A DNA stretch of 64,000 nucleotides. Source: Trichomonas vaginalis G3 (taxonomy: Eukaryota; Parabasalia; Trichomonadida; Trichomonadidae). Positions within the stretch are counted from its first letter, which is position 1. Every line of letters begins with the position of its first letter. Below the pieces are notes generated by a model. The model worked only from the letters and a program-made list of their open reading frames with translations, made no database searches and had not been told where the DNA came from. The stretch is taken from NCBI RefSeq assembly GCF_026262505.1, contig NC_067203.1, positions 4,836,001 through 4,900,000 on the forward strand, given 5' to 3'. The translations under genes and the position numbers were made by a program. Of the stretch, positions 1 through 9,989 are shown piece by piece.

Positions 1-137
1 ATTCTGGTATAAATATCTTTTCCTGGATAGAAAAAGACTTCAAATCTGTATCGACATTATGAAATATAAAACAAGTATTTTCACATAATAACTATTTATA
101 TTTTCAAATAAAAACAAAATAAATAATAATTAAACAA

Positions 138-3100
138 TTATTTTTGAGGAACGAAAGTCCAAAGAGATAATGATCTATCATCACGTGAGATTAGAACATT
201 TGTTCCATTCCAAATGTTGATAGACATAGCCCTTGGTTTTTCTTCTAATACAAATGTATCTTTTGTCTTCAAAGTTCCTTCTTTTACTAGAACTAATGAT
301 TTCTCAGTCAAAACTAAGAAATAATTATCATGGACTCCATCAGGGAAATTAGTAACAGCCACATCTTTGATTTGCTCATCAAATTCCCTAATTGTTTGCA
401 TCTTTCCATTGACACTGAAAAGTGTCAAAACCGTTTTATCTTTCACTTTTTGAACTACGACAAAATTTCCTGTTGCTACGCACATAACTATTTTTGTGAT
501 TGGTGATGCCAAGTGTCCTTCAAGTACTCTCAAAAACCGATGTGAATCCGATGTAAATGTTGATATTTTTCCATCAACATGGCCTGCAATGATCATTTTC
601 GCTTGAGATGAAATGAAAACTGTCGAAATTTTTTCCAAATGACCTCTCAATGTTGCTTTATGCTTCAAACCAATTGACGTTGCCTGCCAATGGTTGATAA
701 TTGGTATCTTGTGTCCTGTCACTATCTCAGAGTTATCTGTGTGTATGCAAATCGGTCTTATTTCATCGGCAAACGAGAAAGCACTTCCTGTTTGAGAAAT
801 TGCCAATTTTGTGTGCATGTATTCAATTTTTCCACAGCAAATTCTCACTTTGTAACTGTTAGGAAGCCGGAACCAATCATCATCCCTCTTGATCTTGTAC
901 ATCTTCATACTATCATTGTATGGCAAATTATTTTGGACGTTTACAAGTGTCACTTTTCTTTGAAGTGAATAATTTCTTTTTGGATGGAAATCGTAAAACA
1001 ACTGAACAGGAGCTTGTCCGCAATTATGGATCTGTTCGATAACTGCTTTCATTAGTATCCTGTCGTTTACGTATTTCTCTGGGTCGAATTGGAAAATGAT
1101 TGGCTGCAAGACGTTGAATCTTTGGAAAGCCAAATTTCCTTGTCTTCTGACACCCCAAATCAAATCAATCCATTCATTCAAGTTTTCAGATGTTTGATCG
1201 GATTCCAAAGCTTTTCTCATTTCTCTTACGAGTTTCTCAGGAGAATTATCAGCCCATGGAGGCAACACAACGTTATTTATGTCCCTGTGAGTGATTGGTG
1301 ATTCAGGAAACACTAAATTATTCGTGTTGACATATAATTCTGGAATTAAATAAATTTCTGCCACCATTTCTAAAGCACTTTTTGCTGATGATGACATCAT
1401 TAATTCCTTTGTTATCTGCATGGATTGGAATGTTCTATCTGCTGCGTCAAATGATCCTGATTGGAATGTAATCAGTTCATCAGTAAACGGCTCTAATCTT
1501 ATTAAGAAATAAAGGGAACTTCCAACGTTTGAAACGTAATTTGCAAAATTATATGGCTCAATATTCATTTGCAATGTCGCGTTGTAGTAATCGGTAAGAG
1601 ATTTCTGCTGCTGAGATGTCTGTGCGAATATAGGGTACCTGAAATCTCTAAATCCCCTTGGAGTTTCCGAAGTGAAATCAGTAATTGTCCATGGAAAAAT
1701 TGGAAATTGAGTGAAGTCAGACCATGACCGACCACTTATAAAATTCAGCTTCAAAATGTAGTTAAATGTCGATAGTTTTCCTTCGCACCACATTTGTGTT
1801 GCTTTAGAGAGTTCTTCTTTGTTTATTCCACTCATAACTTTCACTCCAATTCCTTGTAAAATATCAACAAATCTGTCTCTCAAAGAAGGAGTTTCCAAAG
1901 CGAAAAGAAACAAACATTCCATGTTATCTTCAATGATAATTCCTTTCGGTAAATGTTGGAACATCGTTAATCTAATACTCCGTAAATCAGAAATCTTAAT
2001 TCGCATCAATTCTTCAAAGAAACTGTCACTTTTCGGTTTTTGATAAAACTTTATTGAATCTTTTGTTACAACAATTACTCCTTTGAGCATTGATATGCCT
2101 GCCAATCTCACAGCATCACCATTAAATAAAATATCATCTTCCATATACAAAGAAGGAGCAAACTGCATCACATCAGCTAAAGTTAATCTCACTTTTGGCG
2201 GCGGTTTTTGGTATTTTTCTTTCCAATAACTCAAATAAACTCTATCAATAGCCGGATTCAACGGGAACAGAATTCTTCTAACACTTGGATCCGTTGTTGT
2301 TTCATTCAAACAATATTTTGGTGGACAATCACCAAAAATAGAACTTTCTCCCATCAAACTTTGAAAAACTTCATGCCATGTATCAATCATTGTATCTATT
2401 TTCACTCCAACAGTTGTTACATCACTTGCATGCAAAGCCTGATAACTAATTGCATTGCAAACAATTGTTAACAATGCAGTAACATCTTTTTTATCTCTTT
2501 CCAAAACAATTTCTTCAAATTTCTTTAGATCTTGATCGAAACTTGGTTTCTTAGCTCTGTTTGGAGCGAAAGATGTAGGATTTTCCAATCTATCGATTGT
2601 TTCAAATGCTCTTTTGTTTTTGTTTAGTTTCTTGTGTCTTTTTACATCTTCCAAAATCAAATTTGTATTAGAAGTATTCAAAGAAGCGAAATCATCCAAC
2701 ATATCAAAAACTTTGTTGATTGTTTCGTTGTTGTTTATGTCTTCAACGTTTTCTAACACTTGTCTAATAAAATAAACAAGAATATTAGATAGTAATTCAC
2801 TCTTTTCGCCAGGAATCAAATAAATCCTGTTGAAAACAAAACTCGCAAAAGTGACAACAAAATTTATAAAAATTGATTTGATTTTGTTTTGTGTGTTTTC
2901 AATAATTCTCGCCAACAAAAACAAAGAAACACAAGACAATCTATAATCAGGGATAGTCTTAAACGCAAATATAGAAATAAAGAATTTTTCCAACATATAA
3001 TAATCCTCATTTTCCAAACATTTTTGTAAAATAACCGTAAAGAAATTACTTAACGGCGAAACCGTCGAAGAAAAAGAGTTTGAATCAATTGTAATGATTT

Positions 3101-6100
3101 GTGGCACTAAAAACCTATCTTCTACTATTTTAATGATCATTAGCATGTGTTCGTAACATATTGTTTCGATTGTCTTCATCTGTTTCAATGTCAAAATCGA
3201 TGCAGAAGCCAAAGCAGAAATGTATTCATTGTATCCTTCATGAGATATCATGTATAATATTGGAATTGTTATGTAATGTATTCTAAATATCAAAGGATTC
3301 ATCATCGCCTGGCCAAACGCATATAAATACTGCGCAATCTTTGATGAATTCCCTAAATGAATTATGACAAAACCGAAAATGTAAAGTAAATTTTGACTTT
3401 CGACGTTTTTTAGTAACAAATCTATCAATGAAATTTGGACTTTCACTGATGATGTTATGAAAGCGCCGAGCATCAGTTTGATATCTATATTGGCTCTGTA
3501 TTTCGATAATAATGTTGTCAATAGAGATATCATTGTAACTGTCGATTTAGTCGATCTCAAACTCGCTGGACAAGCAACTCTCGACCGAAATTCACTTAAT
3601 GGAGTGGAAGCATCGAATGCTTCATCGGTATTTGAATCGGAAAGAGAGAAACTCAAGTGGTTGATCATGATGAAACTGAATAACTTGGATATATAAGTCT
3701 GCGCAGATGTTTTGTCGGTGATTGATGAGGCCAAATTAGCTAAAACATCTAAAAAACCTCGTGTATGCTGTGTGGAGTTGGAAATCGATTGGATAATCAA
3801 TGTAAATGCGTCCATTTTGATAAGAACAGAGCGGTTGTGGTCGGAATATGGTCCGTTCGCAATTGATCGGTTTATCATCGTAATTAAGTTGGACAAATTA
3901 CAATGATAGAGGGTTGGACCAAACAGGAAGTTCTTAAGGAGATGGACATTGCATAAAATTATGTTTTCGTGGTAAAATGTGACAGCATAATCTTCAATTA
4001 CGTGGAAATCGAGGTTAGGAGTCCACAAGAGCTGGCCAAGAGCTTGATATAGCTTCTTTTTGACAAAAGAAACATGGAATAATGGGAATCTGTTAACTAA
4101 ATTATGCAATAATTTGATTGCTCCTCTTTGCTGGTCTGGATGCTTAAGGATTGCTTCCGCAATGATATGAGCAATAATCGCAGACCCTCCAAATGCTTCC
4201 AAAGAGTTAATAAAATCTTTAAATTGTAATCTGTTTGAAAACAATGGAGTATTATCAGTTAAAGAGGTCAGAATTGTTTCCTTCTTGTTATTATCCGATG
4301 CAATGGCCGATCTTCTCATAGAAATTATCTCCTGGAAAGGAGGGGAAATCGATAATTCAAATTTTTTCCCAAAAATTTCTTTTTCTTCGACATTTGAGTA
4401 AAGAAGGTTCACCCATTCAGTATATAACGAAGAAATAAAGGAGTTTCCTATTACAAAGCTTGGTGTTTGATATGCAATCGAAACAAAGTCTCTGTAAAGG
4501 AATTCTTTCATATTTGGACCTAATGAGAACAAATAAAGCAATTCCGACTTATGCAAAGCAGGCCTAAATAATCGTAACGACTGAATATCGAAACTAACAT
4601 CGACTCCGCCAAGAGTTAACGAAGTTGTTGAATCTAATGGGATATCTACGTGTTTTTCGTTAAGATCGAACGAAAAAGATGACCGTTTCGTCTCGAGACG
4701 GATGTGGCAGAGATGCCAGCCTTCAATTCCTTGTCCTAAAGGGAATTTACAAATAATTTTTTCATTATCTTGAACGTAAACGTTGTTAGAATTATTTGCA
4801 AATACTATTTTATGCTTACCTGATACTATCTGTATTATTTGAGAAAGGTTGCTATGCAATCTGACCCACATTACGATAGATCCGTTCATCATGTTCGAAT
4901 TGAAGGGAAATGGACTATCAATATGCAAGAAATCATTAACTAATGGCGTATTCTCTGATAATATGTTGAGAAATTCTATTGTTTTCGCTAAATCTGATGA
5001 GATATTATTAAAAATCTTGGAAAAAACATAAAAATTGCAGTTGAGAGATAGAGAAACCGCAATAAATTTGAATATTATTGGGTGTTCGTTCCAATGCTGA
5101 ACGAAAATCATCAATAAATCTTCTGTCAAAGTTTTTCCAAGCAAAAACTGCCTGTAATTATCTTCTACAGCTATTTTAACTAATGTTTCTAAGAATTCCA
5201 GGAAGTTTTCGGACAGAGGAGTGCTTTGAATCCCTAATTTCAAATATAATGACAATAAATTAGGAATTATCTCTTTTGTGAAGGTCATTGATATGCCAAC
5301 ATTATTAGAAACCAATACTTCATTACGTAATTGGTTGTGAAAAGGAAATGCTTGGTTAGGAATCAAAATCCATAAAATTATTTTTCCAATTACATCAATG
5401 TTTGACTTATTATCAGTATAATTATCAAATAGGTCCTTAAATACGACATTTGCCGATAGAGTTCTTGCGATAATTTCATCAATTCTTGTGAAAATCAAAG
5501 TTATTGCTAAAAAAGCGTTTTTTCTATCGCTCATGCTTTCCAATCTGATCGACCACAGTACAGAAATCATCCACTGATGAACCTTTTTGGCCAAAAACGT
5601 TTTCATCAAGTCAGGATGAGATCTTGTATGAGATAAGAAGAAAAGAAGGATTGTTATGTGCCAATCAAGGGACTGATCTGTTCTAGGCAATGACGTCATC
5701 CTCTCGAAGATGGCAATCCATGTTTTAGTGATATGATCAAAATCTAAATGCGAAATGTAAGTAAACAATAAAAAAGGATGCCTAACAGAATAAGACCATA
5801 ACATATCCGTCGAAAATGGGAAGTATTCCGATAAATCTATTAAAAATCGAAGAAATGATGGAGGAAGGTCATTTCTCTGTTTTAAATCAGCAAAAAAGTC
5901 GTCGTAGTCAAACCCTGAGAAATACTTAGTAAGCTGTGATGAAAGATCTGTAAATGTTGAGAAAAAAACGTCAAATGGAGAAATTTTTCCTGGTTTTACA
6001 GGAGATGATTGAAAAACGACATGGATCATCTGCTTGATGTAGTCTACACCATGCTCGTTCATTATTGCAATTCTAAAGGATTTTATGACGTATTGCGCGA

Positions 6101-6599
6101 CATTTGAAGTATAATGGTTAAAAGATGAAAATAAGACTTTGAAAGCATCCATAAACTTGTAGTTGTTACGTAAATTATCTGCATATCGTATAAAAACTGG
6201 AGAACAAAGAGGTAATAAAATAATATTTTCATCAATAAATTCCTTTTTCGTAATTATCATGAAATATGATACGAACCCATCAATTCTATTCGGTTCTAGT
6301 TGAAGTAAAAAGTAAATTATCATTTGAAATAACGAATTATCTGTATTTGAATGAATTAATGATACTATAAAAGATTCAAGATATGAATTTGTTAAATCTG
6401 TATGTAATCTTTTGATTTCATCAGTTGGATGTGGGAACTTTTTTAGTAATAAGTTGAATTCGGAATTAACTCCTTTTTCTCCAGACAAAATAGGAAGAAT
6501 TTTGGATGAATATTCATCTTCTGAGATTACTTGCACTATCCACTTTCGCAGTTCTATCTCACAAGGTGAATCTGGCTGGATAAAAGGAGAAAACGACAA
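138..6599 (-). CDS. BEACH-domain / WD40 protein (LYST/neurobeachin/WDFY3 class)
   Basis: Large cytoplasmic scaffold of the BEACH family, which acts in membrane traffic and vesicle fusion or fission. Seen in the 2153-residue product: long helical N-terminal region; a ConA/LamG-like segment at about 570-670; a PH-BEACH domain at about 1490-1600; a BEACH domain at about 1600-1870 with recognisable landmarks (FPWTITDF; FRDFRYPI; NEWIDLIWG); and C-terminal WD40-like repeats from about 1930 (ATLRGHLEKIS). Domain order and size fit the family. The start is odd: the open frame begins at a TTG after an in-frame stop and the first in-frame ATG is near residue 93, yet the preceding residues look coding. 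An ATG at 6618 would serve if the frame shifted by one base. Polinton A lies 230 bp upstream, in the promoter side of the gene. The upstream host neighbour is the Atg4-like gene, same strand. Family sure; exact start uncertain. Confidence 0.93.
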   Translation of the reverse strand: MSFSPFIQPDSPCEIELRKWIVQVISEDEYSSKILPILSGEKGVNSEFNLLLKKFPHPTDEIKRLHTDLTNSYLESFIVSLIHSNTDNSLFQMIIYFLLQLEPNRIDGFVSYFMIITKKEFIDENIILLPLCSPVFIRYADNLRNNYKFMDAFKVLFSSFNHYTSNVAQYVIKSFRIAIMNEHGVDYIKQMIHVVFQSSPVKPGKISPFDVFFSTFTDLSSQLTKYFSGFDYDDFFADLKQRNDLPPSFLRFLIDLSEYFPFSTDMLWSYSVRHPFLLFTYISHLDFDHITKTWIAIFERMTSLPRTDQSLDWHITILLFFLSHTRSHPDLMKTFLAKKVHQWMISVLWSIRLESMSDRKNAFLAITLIFTRIDEIIARTLSANVVFKDLFDNYTDNKSNIDVIGKIILWILIPNQAFPFHNQLRNEVLVSNNVGISMTFTKEIIPNLLSLYLKLGIQSTPLSENFLEFLETLVKIAVEDNYRQFLLGKTLTEDLLMIFVQHWNEHPIIFKFIAVSLSLNCNFYVFSKIFNNISSDLAKTIEFLNILSENTPLVNDFLHIDSPFPFNSNMMNGSIVMWVRLHSNLSQIIQIVSGKHKIVFANNSNNVYVQDNEKIICKFPLGQGIEGWHLCHIRLETKRSSFSFDLNEKHVDIPLDSTTSLTLGGVDVSFDIQSLRLFRPALHKSELLYLFSLGPNMKEFLYRDFVSIAYQTPSFVIGNSFISSLYTEWVNLLYSNVEEKEIFGKKFELSISPPFQEIISMRRSAIASDNNKKETILTSLTDNTPLFSNRLQFKDFINSLEAFGGSAIIAHIIAEAILKHPDQQRGAIKLLHNLVNRFPLFHVSFVKKKLYQALGQLLWTPNLDFHVIEDYAVTFYHENIILCNVHLLKNFLFGPTLYHCNLSNLITMINRSIANGPYSDHNRSVLIKMDAFTLIIQSISNSTQHTRGFLDVLANLASSITDKTSAQTYISKLFSFIMINHLSFSLSDSNTDEAFDASTPLSEFRSRVACPASLRSTKSTVTMISLLTTLLSKYRANIDIKLMLGAFITSSVKVQISLIDLLLKNVESQNLLYIFGFVIIHLGNSSKIAQYLYAFGQAMMNPLIFRIHYITIPILYMISHEGYNEYISALASASILTLKQMKTIETICYEHMLMIIKIVEDRFLVPQIITIDSNSFSSTVSPLSNFFTVILQKCLENEDYYMLEKFFISIFAFKTIPDYRLSCVSLFLLARIIENTQNKIKSIFINFVVTFASFVFNRIYLIPGEKSELLSNILVYFIRQVLENVEDINNNETINKVFDMLDDFASLNTSNTNLILEDVKRHKKLNKNKRAFETIDRLENPTSFAPNRAKKPSFDQDLKKFEEIVLERDKKDVTALLTIVCNAISYQALHASDVTTVGVKIDTMIDTWHEVFQSLMGESSIFGDCPPKYCLNETTTDPSVRRILFPLNPAIDRVYLSYWKEKYQKPPPKVRLTLADVMQFAPSLYMEDDILFNGDAVRLAGISMLKGVIVVTKDSIKFYQKPKSDSFFEELMRIKISDLRSIRLTMFQHLPKGIIIEDNMECLFLFALETPSLRDRFVDILQGIGVKVMSGINKEELSKATQMWCEGKLSTFNYILKLNFISGRSWSDFTQFPIFPWTITDFTSETPRGFRDFRYPIFAQTSQQQKSLTDYYNATLQMNIEPYNFANYVSNVGSSLYFLIRLEPFTDELITFQSGSFDAADRTFQSMQITKELMMSSSAKSALEMVAEIYLIPELYVNTNNLVFPESPITHRDINNVVLPPWADNSPEKLVREMRKALESDQTSENLNEWIDLIWGVRRQGNLAFQRFNVLQPIIFQFDPEKYVNDRILMKAVIEQIHNCGQAPVQLFYDFHPKRNYSLQRKVTLVNVQNNLPYNDSMKMYKIKRDDDWFRLPNSYKVRICCGKIEYMHTKLAISQTGSAFSFADEIRPICIHTDNSEIVTGHKIPIINHWQATSIGLKHKATLRGHLEKISTVFISSQAKMIIAGHVDGKISTFTSDSHRFLRVLEGHLASPITKIVMCVATGNFVVVQKVKDKTVLTLFSVNGKMQTIREFDEQIKDVAVTNFPDGVHDNYFLVLTEKSLVLVKEGTLKTKDTFVLEEKPRAMSINIWNGTNVLISRDDRSLSLWTFVPQK

Positions 6600-6829
6600 A
6601 ATCTTTTAGAATTGACATTTATTAATTCACCCGCGAAGTTTTATGTATGTACTTGTTTCATCATTACTAAGCTATAGACATACATATTTCAAGTAAAATT
6701 TTGCAATTTGATTAATTTATTTTGGTTACAATTTTATTGGAGTGACATTCACGGTTTAAAGATATGAAACAAGGAATTCATCAGGAATTACATTAGAAAA
6801 CTATATTCCATCAATAAATATAAATAAAG

Positions 6830-6835
6830 AATGCA
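6830..6835 (+). repeat. Target site duplication of element A, left copy
   Basis: AATGCA directly before the left inverted repeat; the same hexamer follows the right repeat. Six-base duplications are typical of Polintons. Confidence 0.9.
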
Positions 6836-7130
6836 AGTAGTATATATGGCGGGTTTTGTGACTTTTTTTGTAAACGTAAGAATTCATACAATATCGAGCG
6901 ATTTTGTAAGTAATTTTCATACAATCGATAAAATAAATGTATGATTCTTACAGTTTTTATTCTTACGTTTTTGAATAAATCAAGATTTAAAAATTTTCAG
7001 AATCGTAAGAAATTTTCACAAACCCTTTACATAATGAAGTAAAAAATAAAAAAATTTAAAAAATAAACTTTGAAAATTCATGTCTTACATTTTTTTGAAT
7101 AATTTATTTTTTTATTTAATGATAAATGAG
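6836..7130 (+). repeat. Element A left terminal inverted repeat
   Basis: 295 bp, matching 45654-45948 in reverse complement with no difference that I could find. It contains several CGTAAGAAT / ATTCTTACG motifs in both directions, which could pair or bind a protein. The inner edge runs through a start codon (ATGAG at 7126), so the repeat supplies the 5' leader of the first gene. Confidence 0.95.
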
Positions 7131-7535
7131 TGGATCAAGATTCGTAACCGTCAATCAATTAATGGATGTTCTTTCACCAATTCTTGAAAATGTTAAACAA
7201 GTAGATGTTTATTTCGATGATTATGTAGAAAGTATATATTATAAAGGTAAGTTTAATATTAAACCTATTGCTTTTGCATTTGATAATAAATTAATTGAAA
7301 ATGCAAAAATTTGGGAATTAATTCCAGATATTGAATTTATAACAAATATTAATGATAAATGGTTTAAACGAATTCCAACCACAAAAGTTCTTTGTAAATT
7401 AATGATCAAAACTGAGGAAAAAGAATTTAACGGTTTAAATATCATCCAAATAAAGTTTCAGAACTAGAAAATGAAAAACTTCAGAAAAAATTAAACGATA
7501 GACTTTCAAATGATCGTATTGAAAAAATAAAATAA
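7126..7535 (+). pseudogene. Element A first gene, unknown protein
   Basis: Unrecognised small Polinton gene; the clearest reading frame covers 7126-7467 (113 residues). It starts in the inverted repeat with an AT-rich leader ending ATAAATG. A short protein of similar size and pattern sits in element B at 17963 (both have a V-x-V-x-F motif followed by a P-x-A-x-x-x-D-x-K stretch), so the two may be homologous. Broken. Confidence 0.5.
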
Positions 7536-7587
7536 CTAGCAGAAGTTGCATTTAATAATGAAATATTTGATGAATATAACCTTGAAC

Positions 7588-8010
7588 TCAGTGATGGACT
7601 TTAAGTCCTGGGCACTTTATGCCTTGGGCTTTAAGGACCCGGCTCAACGAGTCATGATTTATGAAATCAATAATTTGATTTATTCGCTCTTCAATAATTT
7701 CTATTCTTTTTGTTAAATCATCTATTTTCATTAATGAGGTGATTCTTGATTGAGGAATAGATTTCAAACTAACCACTCCTTTTATTTTTGAAATTTTGAA
7801 TCCATCAACTTTAAACATTTTATTCAATTTACATGTTGTCAATTCTTCAAATAATTTTTTATTATTAGCATAATAGTCATTAAATTCTTCAACAGATGAA
7901 AAATTTTTTATTTCAGTAATTGGTTTAACAACGTTTATTTTTTGTTGAACATTTTCACTTTCATTTATTTCTTCCTCCTCTGTTTCATTTATTTTTAAAA
8001 TTGGTTTCAT
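7588..8010 (-). CDS. Element A unknown acidic/helical protein, 140 aa
   Basis: Not recognised. The N-terminal part is acidic, followed by a helical region (residues about 40-125) with a KLNKMFKVDGFKISKIKG stretch. The C-terminal tail (VLKAQGIKCPGLKVHH) is encoded by a GC-rich run of short palindromes at about 7603-7650 (GGACTTTAAGTCC), suggesting that a palindrome was added to the gene end. The start follows the element A leader pattern TTTAATGATAAATG. Confidence 0.55.
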   Translation of the reverse strand: MKPILKINETEEEEINESENVQQKINVVKPITEIKNFSSVEEFNDYYANNKKLFEELTTCKLNKMFKVDGFKISKIKGVVSLKSIPQSRITSLMKIDDLTKRIEIIEERINQIIDFINHDSLSRVLKAQGIKCPGLKVHH

Positions 8011-8076
8011 TTATCATTAAATAAAATTTAGAATATAAGTGATGAAATATATTTTTTAATTAATATTAAATCAGAA

Positions 8077-8313
8077 ATGGCGGCAGGATTCTTTAAAAAA
8101 TTATGGGATGGAATTAAGAAAGCTGCAGGTTGGGTTCATCAAAAGATTATTAAACCCATTGCAAACTTTTTGGCACCAGTAGCGAAAACGGCAGGAACTA
8201 TCATAGGTGGAGTATTAGGTACTAAAGCAGGTAATCCGGCGATGGGAGCACAAGCAGGTAACGCAATTGGTGGAATAGCTGAAGGAATACTTAATAAAAT
8301 AGGAGGTGGTTAG
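8077..8313 (+). CDS. Element A amphipathic minor capsid/lytic peptide (pVI-like), copy 1
   Basis: 78 residues: an amphipathic basic N-terminal helix (MAAGFFKKLWDGIKKAAGW) followed by a glycine/alanine-rich hydrophobic part with glycine-zipper spacing. Resembles in style the membrane-active N-terminal part of adenovirus protein VI and similar capsid peptides of Polinton-like viruses; this role is inferred from composition and from its place next to the major capsid gene. It shares its first eleven residues with the oppositely oriented gene at 8338-8553. Confidence 0.6.
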   Translation: MAAGFFKKLWDGIKKAAGWVHQKIIKPIANFLAPVAKTAGTIIGGVLGTKAGNPAMGAQAGNAIGGIAEGILNKIGGG

Positions 8314-8337
8314 TGGAAAAATAAATAAATATTATTT

Positions 8338-8553
8338 TTATCTTAGTATCGGTTGAAGTCTTTGATAAACTTTTTCTCCTTTATTTAAAATTTCTCTTAT
8401 TGGGGCAGCTTTTGGCGTTATTGATTCAGCAACGTCACTAATTGCTTCTTTATTCTTAAATATCCAATTTGCTCCTTTCTTCATTGTTTCCCAAACTTTA
8501 TGCGCTCCTCTTTTTACTTTATCCCACAGTTTCTTAAAGAATCCTGCAGCCAT
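8338..8553 (-). CDS. Element A amphipathic minor capsid/lytic peptide (pVI-like), copy 2
   Basis: 71 residues beginning with the same MAAGFFKKLWD as the gene at 8077, then a basic amphipathic helix rich in Lys and Trp (KRGAHKVWETMKKGANWIF). Convergent with copy 1, 24 bp apart at the stops, and divergent from the major capsid gene at 8623. Probably a paralogue of copy 1 that kept only the membrane-active N-terminus. Function inferred. Confidence 0.58.
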   Translation of the reverse strand: MAAGFFKKLWDKVKRGAHKVWETMKKGANWIFKNKEAISDVAESITPKAAPIREILNKGEKVYQRLQPILR

Positions 8554-8622
8554 AGTTGATTATTTCATTAAAATTAAAAATTCGTTTTCATCTTTTAATT
8601 TTGATTTTTTATTTAATAATAA

Positions 8623-9299
8623 ATGACGACTAACTATTTAGTGCCAAACACAAAACCGATTAATGGAAATGTGTTTCATTCATTCGAAAAGATAAATGAA
8701 ATATTCGCAAAGAATGACGGTAGAAGATATTATAGAGAACTTGAAAGTTCATGCTATGACTCTGATGCTCCATATTTTGATGATAAACAAACTCATTTAA
8801 GAATTACAAATCCGGCTCATGATGTGAACCAATTAGGTGACACATATATTAAACGCAAAGTTAAAGCAACTCTAGTTTCAAATAAAGCTTTCACATGCGA
8901 TGCCGCTTTTAAATGCATGCGTTTATTCGTTGGTTACAAATCATCAAATCAAAGCTTTAAACAATTAGAAGTAGAAACTGAAAGAGGTGATGCTGGTTAT
9001 CTTCAGATGGATTGCGCCCGTGAATCTTTCGCATTTGCAACATATAAACCAAAATCAGAAAGGAAAGTTAAAAAGTTTGTTCATTCGTTATATAATAATG
9101 TTCAAAAATATGATAACTCAGTATGTGGTAAATATATTGACCCTTCAGAAGTTTTCAAGAAAGCAAATGAAGAAGTTGATATCACTTTTGATATGATTAT
9201 TCCGGTAAATGATTTGTTAGCATTTCAGGCGTTCGATGATTATCCTAAATCATTTGGTGAAATCATTCTTAAATATTATGTTTTCAGGGATACTTTAGT
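8623..9299 (+). pseudogene. Element A major capsid protein gene, left part
   Basis: First part of a capsid gene interrupted by element B. Resembles the double jelly-roll major capsid protein of Polintons: a SNQSFKQLEVETERGDAGY region with an ARESFAFATYKP segment, then VHSLYNNVQKYDNSVCGKY. The remainder of the gene lies beyond element B at 31584. Leader: TTTTTTATTTAATAATAAATG. Confidence 0.75.
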
Positions 9300-9309
9300 A
9301 GTTAGTATA

Positions 9310-9356
9310 CATATCATGTGTACGGAGGCACTGCGAGCCTCCTTACCCATGATATG
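9310..9356. repeat. Terminal hairpin in element B left repeat
   Basis: Nested inverted repeats ten bases from the element tip: CATATCATG (9310-9318) pairs with CATGATATG (9348-9356), and GGAGGC (9324-9329) with GCCTCC (9337-9342). Could form a cruciform or mark the origin/terminal-protein site. Confidence 0.8.
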
Positions 9357-9504
9357 TGAATTTGACACTTTACAAAACCGTTAACGTATATTTTACAACA
9401 CAAACACAAACACCAACTTAACCTTAAATATTTATAAAGCCGCCAACCACTTCACCTCACTAACGTTTTCACAAACGACTTCACTACTGTAAAAATAAAC
9501 GTTC

Positions 9505-9831
9505 TCATTTACAAAAGTATTGCAACTCTTCCCATTGCTGTGCTTCACACAATAGTTCATATTCTTCAGTATCGCTGCTGTCGCTCCAATCGTCAGAGTC
9601 AAAATCACTGTCATAGTTTATACCTGTAAGTTTTGACAAAGCTAATGAAACACGCTTACCGTTTGTATCGTATGCTTGTATAAACTTTCCATTCTTCATT
9701 CCTTCATAAACGCTCAAACTAACTTTACCCTTTCTCCCTCGTATCTGATAGAATGTATTTTCACGAGGAACGAAGAACAAATTCTTGAACTCATGACCGT
9801 TGTAGTTTGTTATCTCAATAGTTTTCGTCAT
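9505..9831 (-). CDS. Element B inverted-repeat gene, 108 aa (left copy)
   Basis: Unrecognised protein with a beta-rich N-terminal half (YNGHEFKNLFFVPRENTFY, then NGKRVSLALSKLTG) and a very acidic C-terminal part rich in Asp and Ser. It lies wholly within the inverted repeat, so the element has two identical copies, both transcribed towards the nearest tip. AT-rich leader (TTTTATATAAATG). The acidic tail might mimic DNA or bind a basic partner; that is only a guess. Confidence 0.65.
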   Translation of the reverse strand: MTKTIEITNYNGHEFKNLFFVPRENTFYQIRGRKGKVSLSVYEGMKNGKFIQAYDTNGKRVSLALSKLTGINYDSDFDSDDWSDSSDTEEYELLCEAQQWEELQYFCK

Positions 9832-9989
9832 TTATATAAAATAAAATAAAAAATAAAATAAAAAATAAACTTAAAAATAAATGATATCACCACTCCCACA
9901 CGTATGAAAACATCCATTTAAATTTAGGTGAAGTGGTGAGATCTCACCTCTTTTTTCACCTCTTTTTTCACCCTGTTGAATTCATTACT

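Noticed and set aside
6670-6690. GTATGT on the minus strand upstream of the BEACH frame as an intron start
   Set aside because: No ACTAACACACAG-like 3' splice site before the coding frame.
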